Source: Chloroflexota bacterium (lineage in GTDB: Bacteria; Chloroflexota; Chloroflexia; Thermomicrobiales; JADLAZ01). Taken from it: 14,940 nucleotides of DNA. Under the pieces are notes generated by a model that worked only from the letters and a program-made list of their open reading frames with translations, made no database searches and was not told where the DNA came from. The stretch lies in NCBI GenBank assembly GCA_020849725.1, contig JADLAZ010000133.1, forward strand, positions 1 through 14,940. Direction: 5' to 3'. The first letter of the stretch is position 1; each line of letters starts with the position of its first letter. Made by a program: the position numbers and the translations under genes. Shown one piece after another: positions 10,880 to 14,940 of the stretch.

Positions 10880-13800
10880 TCAGATGGGCTGGCCAGGCGG
10901 CGGCGGGCCGTGGACGGCCGCCCAGGCGGCGACCTCGGCCCGTGAGCGGACGCCAAGCTTGCGCCGCACGCGCGCCAGATACTCCTCGACGGTCCGCTCG
11001 CCGATGCCCAGTTCGGCCGCGATCTGGCGGTTCGCCCGGCCACGGGCCACCAGCGCCGCCACCGCCCGCTCGCGCTCGGTCAGGATGATCGCGCCGCCGA
11101 GTTGTGGAGCCGCCGCACCGCCGGAGGGCGGCGCGGCCAGCACGGCCAGCGCCTCGTCGAGCACCGCCAGCAAGGGTGGCGCTGTGCCGGCGTCCCAGGC
11201 CGCCGCCTGCGCCGCGACAGACAGCGCCGCCCGCGCCGGAGTCAGCAGGTCGTCGCGCAGCCGGCGGTACGCGTGGATCGAGACGTGGTTGTCGCGCCGC
11301 CCGCGGTCGGCCTCGGCCGCGCCGGCGAGCCGGAGTGCCAGTGCGGCCTCCCCGCATGCCGCCGCCACGCAGCCCAGGCCCTCGGCAATGTACTCCAGCG
11401 CCCACCAGTCGTCGCGGGGCCGTGCCAGTGCCAGGCTGTCCTCGAAGCGGCCGAGCGCCTTCACCGGCTGGCCCTCGGTCAGCGCGACGAAACCGAGCAT
11501 GAACACGTTGTGTGAGACCCGCGCCAGGTCGCCCCGTGCCCGCAGCGCCGGTATGCTCTCCTCCAGCAGCGCGCCGCCGCCAGCCCCGTCGCCCTCGAAC
11601 AGCCGCAGCAGGCCGAGCTGAGAGAGGGCAACGCCGATGCCGGGGCCGTCATTGGCCACGCGACACAGCCCTAGCGCCTCCTCCAGCAACGGCTGAGCGC
11701 GAGTGTAATGCTCCTGCCAGGCGAAGGTCGCGCCCAGGACGACCAGGGTATGGGCCAGACCGCGCGCATCGTCGAGTTGGCGGAAGGCGATCAGGGCAGC
11801 CTCCAGCCATTCCGTTGCTGCCGCGTAGTCCTCGACGGCCCGCGCCAGCAGCCCAGCGCCGAGCAGCGCCCAGGCCCGCACCGGCGCGGTCTCTGCCGCC
11901 GACCGAGCGAGGGCCGTCATCAGCCGGCGGCGCGCCTCGGCAATCAGACCGCGATCGGTGAAGTACGGCGCCAGCGCCCCATCCAGCCAGAGGCACGTCT
12001 CGATCTCGCCCGCCCCCTCGGCCCAGTCCCAGGCGGCGCGCAGGTTATCGCGCTCGTGGTCGAGTAGAACAAACCAGCGCTCGCGCTCCGGGTGCGAGTC
12101 CCACAGCGCCGGCAGGGCGGCCAGCGCCAGCCCCCGATAATAGTCGACGTACCGGCGCTGGGTGGCTTCGATCTCGCCGCTCATCGCCAGGCGGTACAGG
12201 GCGTCCGTCCGCACCGTCTCCAACAGCCGGTAGCGGCCGGCCTCCGGCTCGGCGACCACGAGGGCGAGATCGACCAGCCGCACCAGCCGCGGCAACACCA
12301 CGGCCCGGTCGATGCCGCCGCCGGCGCAGACCACCTCGGCGTCGGCGAGCGTGAAGCGGCTGGTGAAGACGGCCAGGCGGTGCAGCAGCACCCGCTCCGG
12401 CGTGTCCAGCAGCGCGTAGCTCCACTCCAACGTCGCCCGCAAGGTGCGCTGGCGCGCGGCGGCCATGCGGCTGTCGGTTGCGAGCAGGCTCAGGTCGTTA
12501 GCCAGGCGCGCGGCGATCTCCGTGACGGGCAGCATGCGGACCCATGGCGCGGCCAGCTCGATCGCCAGCGGGATGCCGTCCAGCCGGCGACAGATCTCGG
12601 CGACCGCCGCCGCGTTGGCGTCGGTGACGGCGAACCCCGGCCGCGCTGCCGCTGCGCGCTCCTGGAAGAGATAGACCGCCTCGGCCAGCGGCGCCATACC
12701 CTGCACCGGGGCCGGCTCGTCCACAATCGCCGGCGGATCGGTCCCGACCGGAGTGCTGGCGGGGAGTGCCAGCGACGGGATGCGCCAGGTCGTCTCGCCG
12801 GGCAGGTCGAGCGCCATCCGGCTGGTGGCCAGGATGCGCAGAGCGGGACAGGCGCCGAGGAGAATGGCCGCCAGGTCGGCGCAGGCGTCGCCCAGATGCT
12901 CGCAGTTGTCCAGCACCAGCAGCAGTTGCCGGTCGCGCAGGGCGAGGGTCAGCGTCTCGAGCGGCGGGCGGCCGGGTGCCTCGCGGATGCCAAGCGCGGT
13001 GGCGACCGCCTCGGGCGTCAGCCGGGGGTCGGTGAGCGCGGCCAACTCGACCAGCCAGACGCCGTCCGGATACGCGCTAGCGACGGCGCGGGCGACCTCC
13101 ACCGCGAGGCGGGTCTTGCCACAGCCTCCCGCGCCGGTGATCGTCAGGAGTCGGCCCCCCCCCAGCAGCTGTCCGACCTCGGCCAACTCGCGTCGGCGGC
13201 CGACGAAGCTGGTAACCGGCGCCGGCAGGTTACCGGATGGCGTGGCCGCGGGCACGTCCGCGCCGGCGCCGGCAGCCGCCTGCACAGTAGTATACAGACG
13301 TTTAGTTGGCGGCTCTGGCTCGACACCGAGCGCAGCGAGGGCGGCCCGGAGTTGCCGATACTCGTCGAGCGCGGCCTCCCGGCGGCCGGCGGCGGCGTAG
13401 CGGCGCATCAGGCCGCACCGGGCCGGCTCGTGCGTCGGATCGATCTCGATGGCGCGCTGGAGGGCGGCCACGGCCGCGTCGGCCTCACCACGAGCAGTGA
13501 GGCGATCAGCAAGCTCAACAAGAGTGGTGAGGACGCGGGCGCGCAGACTATCGCGCCGGTCGATTGCCCAGTCGGCATAGGGGTCGTCCGCCAGGAACTC
13601 GTCGGCATACTCGCTCAGCGCCGACCACGCGGCGGCCGGGTCATCGCCACGCCGGGCGGCGGCCAGCGCCGCCTCGAAGCGGACCACGTCGACTGCCAGC
13701 CGATCGGCTGGGCCGAGGACGACGATGGCGCCTTCCAGCCGCAGCCATGGGCCGGGCTGCGCATGGCCCCCGCCGAGCGCCCCACGGGCTGCGTGGAGCG

Positions 13801-14137
13801 CCTGGCGCAGGTTGTTGGCCGCCGCCGCTGGTGTAAGCTCGGGCCAGAGCGTCTCCAGCACCCGCTCACGATGGAGGCGGCCGCCTGGCGTCAGCGCCAG
13901 CAGAGCCACCAGGCTCCGCGCCTTGCGCAGCCGCCAGGCGCTCGGTGGCACGAGACGCCCGCCGACGGTGACCTGCATCGTGCCCAGCAGCCGGATCGAC
14001 AACGTCTCAGCCCCGGTCGGGTGGAGCGCGACGGGGACACGCGTACCAACCCGCTCGTGGGCGGTGAGGGCAGCAAGCGAGGCGCAACTCGATGGCCGCC
14101 CCACGCTCGTCGAATTGTCATTGAGACGATGGCCCAT
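10880..14137 (-). CDS. SARP/BTAD - NTPase - TPR - LuxR fusion transcriptional regulator
   Basis: A 1085-aa regulator. Counting from the chosen ATG, an OmpR/SARP-type winged helix (about 46-134) is followed by a BTAD helical domain (about 144-290). Then LPAPVTSFVGRRREL leads into an AAA/NB-ARC-like ATPase with Walker A GAGGCGKT (335-342) and Walker B LLLVLDN (405-411). TPR-like helices follow (about 700-1000), and a LuxR/GerE helix-turn-helix closes the protein (about 1018-1079; TERERAVAALVARGRANRQI). Such proteins are ATP-dependent switches; here both ends can bind DNA. The ATG at 14137 has GGGAGAGG 8 nt upstream; a GTG at 14155 is less likely. A nine-G run (13155-13163) precedes the P-loop, and an AT-richer patch codes the linker at about 13283-13310. 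It lies upstream of, and in line with, the protease operon, a plausible target. Confidence 0.93.
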   Translation of the reverse strand: MGHRLNDNSTSVGRPSSCASLAALTAHERVGTRVPVALHPTGAETLSIRLLGTMQVTVGGRLVPPSAWRLRKARSLVALLALTPGGRLHRERVLETLWPELTPAAAANNLRQALHAARGALGGGHAQPGPWLRLEGAIVVLGPADRLAVDVVRFEAALAAARRGDDPAAAWSALSEYADEFLADDPYADWAIDRRDSLRARVLTTLVELADRLTARGEADAAVAALQRAIEIDPTHEPARCGLMRRYAAAGRREAALDEYRQLRAALAALGVEPEPPTKRLYTTVQAAAGAGADVPAATPSGNLPAPVTSFVGRRRELAEVGQLLGGGRLLTITGAGGCGKTRLAVEVARAVASAYPDGVWLVELAALTDPRLTPEAVATALGIREAPGRPPLETLTLALRDRQLLLVLDNCEHLGDACADLAAILLGACPALRILATSRMALDLPGETTWRIPSLALPASTPVGTDPPAIVDEPAPVQGMAPLAEAVYLFQERAAAARPGFAVTDANAAAVAEICRRLDGIPLAIELAAPWVRMLPVTEIAARLANDLSLLATDSRMAAARQRTLRATLEWSYALLDTPERVLLHRLAVFTSRFTLADAEVVCAGGGIDRAVVLPRLVRLVDLALVVAEPEAGRYRLLETVRTDALYRLAMSGEIEATQRRYVDYYRGLALAALPALWDSHPERERWFVLLDHERDNLRAAWDWAEGAGEIETCLWLDGALAPYFTDRGLIAEARRRLMTALARSAAETAPVRAWALLGAGLLARAVEDYAAATEWLEAALIAFRQLDDARGLAHTLVVLGATFAWQEHYTRAQPLLEEALGLCRVANDGPGIGVALSQLGLLRLFEGDGAGGGALLEESIPALRARGDLARVSHNVFMLGFVALTEGQPVKALGRFEDSLALARPRDDWWALEYIAEGLGCVAAACGEAALALRLAGAAEADRGRRDNHVSIHAYRRLRDDLLTPARAALSVAAQAAAWDAGTAPPLLAVLDEALAVLAAPPSGGAAAPQLGGAIILTERERAVAALVARGRANRQIAAELGIGERTVEEYLARVRRKLGVRSRAEVAAWAAVHGPPPPGQPI

Positions 14138-14145
14138 CCTGATGG

Positions 14146-14153
14146 CCTCTCCC
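14146..14153 (-). promoter_or_regulatory. Ribosome binding site fixing the regulator start
   Basis: GGGAGAGG on the minus strand lies 8 nt before the ATG at 14137. It favours that start over the GTG at 14155, which would begin upstream of this site. Confidence 0.55.
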
Positions 14154-14624
14154 ACACTGACAACGCAAATGTATCACATGCTACCCTCAATAAACGCCGG
14201 CCAGAGGCTAGTTCGGATGCCGTTCGCAGACGCGCTTGAGGAGTCCAACACGATCGAGCACACCGGCGTCTGCCCAGCATCTGGCCGGATTGACCCGGCG
14301 GTCGTGGGGTAGATGGCAGACCACACCACAAGCGCGGCGACGTCCCGACCGCGCTCGGGCACTCCCGTGGGGCCGCCTTGTCTGCTTGCCGCCGCCTCAC
14401 TGCCCACCGGCCGTGCCGGTCAGGATGCCGCGGGCGTCGCCAGGCACGTGGCGCGGCGAGATGGCGCGGGGACTGCCGGTCGCGGCCTCCGGAGGCCGAC
14501 GCCTGCTCGCCGATCGGTATGCGAGTGCGCGCGGGGATGGCGCCGCGCCGATCTATCGCTCGACCGCCCCCGCCGTAGGCGGCGAGTGGATACAGCAGCG
14601 GCCAGTGACCCCAAGAACCGGCCA

Positions 14625-14672
14625 TGGGCCCAGCAGGATTCGAACCTGCAACCTCGGAATTATGAGGTCCGT
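14625..14672 (-). tRNA. 3' fragment of a tRNA-Met(CAU) gene, att-like remnant
   Basis: Read on the minus strand, the anticodon arm is CGGAC-CTCATAA-TTCCG (14671 down to 14655), with anticodon CAT and one broken pair where CGGAA would be expected. Then come variable loop AGGTT, T arm GCAGG-TTCGAAT-CCTGC (14649 down to 14633), acceptor strand TGGGCCC and discriminator A (14625). No D arm and no 5' acceptor strand (expected GGGCCCA) are found within the next 40 bases, where similarity stops abruptly. This is not a functional tRNA gene. A 3' half beginning at the anticodon arm is the usual duplicate left by tyrosine-recombinase elements that integrate into tRNA genes. CCA is not encoded. Confidence 0.75.
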
Positions 14673-14730
14673 GTGGCCGGGTCGGATGCAGCGATTTTCA
14701 CCCTCCACGCCCAACGCTTCCGTTCGGTAA

Positions 14731-14759
14731 CCATTGGGAGCGGCGGTGCCTTCCAATGG
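14731..14759. repeat. Inverted repeat CCATTGG...CCAATGG upstream of the gene at 14908
   Basis: The 7-bp perfect arms extend inwards to a 10-bp stem if one G-U pair is allowed, leaving a 9-nt loop. It could be an operator or a leader hairpin for the plus-strand gene at 14908. Confidence 0.35.
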
Positions 14760-14895
14760 CGTAAGGTGGCCCGTTCGGTGGCGTGCCGTCTCCTCCCGGT
14801 GGAAAGGGGAAGGCCGCATAGGCGCGAACTTAAGGAAGAAGAACCGGCACGGGCCACATCTGGTAGGGTTCGGCTGTCATGACCAACCACACCAG

Positions 14896-14903
14896 AAGGA
14901 GGG
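14896..14903 (+). promoter_or_regulatory. Near-consensus ribosome binding site (AAGGAGGG)
   Basis: AAGGAGGG lies 4 nt before the GTG at 14908. It is the strongest Shine-Dalgarno match in the window and marks a real start. An ATG at 14879 in another frame has no such site. Confidence 0.6.
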
Positions 14904-14907
14904 TTCC

Positions 14908-14940
14908 GTGCCAGTTCCACCCAAGCCTACCGACCCAGGC
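14908..14940 (+). CDS. 5' end of a plus-strand gene (partial, unidentified)
   Basis: A GTG behind AAGGAGGG opens a frame of 11 codons (MPVPPKPTDPG) that runs off the window. The Pro-rich start does not identify a family. It lies to the right of the tRNA fragment, on the side where an element integrated into the intact tRNA would lie, so it may belong to that element; this is inference. Confidence 0.55.
   Translation, partial: MPVPPKPTDPG

Larger units (their letters stand above)
14156..14907. other. About 750 bp of intergenic sequence without a convincing protein gene
   Basis: Open frames here on both strands are Arg/Pro/Ala-rich and show no family features. Those crossing 14625-14680 translate the tRNA fragment (IIPRLQVRILLGP on one strand, QQDSNLQPRNYE on the other), a known source of false proteins. 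The region contains the tRNA-Met fragment, a hairpin at 14731-14759 and the start signals of the gene at 14908. Confidence 0.6.

Noticed and set aside
12092..14239. 715-aa plus-strand open frame opposite the BTAD-LuxR regulator
   Set aside because: Mirror frame without domains; the minus strand encodes the complete regulator.
14553..14819. 88-aa minus-strand open frame containing IIPRLQVRILLGP
   Set aside because: This is the translation of the tRNA fragment, a known source of false proteins.

Overview
The window is high-GC bacterial DNA. The style of its genes points to Chloroflexota, possibly near Thermomicrobia: a SARP/BTAD-ATPase-LuxR fusion regulator, secreted DUF11/SdrD-type proteins and an M64-like secreted metalloprotease. 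This assignment is an inference from gene families and composition; there is no rRNA or other firm marker in the window. Nearly all real genes lie on the minus strand, and the long plus-strand open frames opposite them are GC-driven mirror frames.

Left part (1-6653), defence-like block read leftwards. First comes a small AbiEi-type winged-helix protein (6345-6653). Its stop overlaps the start of a 236-residue protein resembling the TY-Chap2 putative peptide chaperones (5638-6348). After a 285-bp gap holding operator-like inverted repeats and a TATGAT box comes a tightly packed three-gene unit: a 1169-aa SNF2-type helicase with a C-terminal DUF3883/PD-(D/E)XK-like region (1843-5352), an OLD/RecF-like ABC-type ATPase overlapping it by ATGA (653-1846), and a TOPRIM-like partner starting 3 nt after the ATPase stop (649 to the window edge). 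The third gene was missed by simple ORF calling because it has no stop inside the window. Its similarity to the family, as I recall it, fades near base 130, exactly where a plus-strand gene ends (stop at 124-126). This suggests it was truncated by an insertion or rearrangement. The helicase + ATPase + TOPRIM unit is the best candidate for an undescribed, PARIS/OLD-like anti-phage system.

Middle (6654-10470), secretion block. A secreted M64-like metallopeptidase (8857-10470) and a secreted DUF11/SdrD-B-like protein (6889-8838) form a two-gene operon, each gene with a good ribosome binding site. A strong 14-bp GC hairpin follows the operon.

Right part (10471-14940). A 1085-aa regulator with DNA-binding domains at both ends (10880-14137) lies upstream of the protease operon in the same direction. 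It carries a run of nine G just before its P-loop. Right of it is about 750 bp without a convincing protein gene, but with a 48-nt 3' fragment of a tRNA-Met(CAU) gene, the usual footprint of an integrated element. A new plus-strand gene starts at 14908 behind a near-consensus ribosome binding site and runs off the window.
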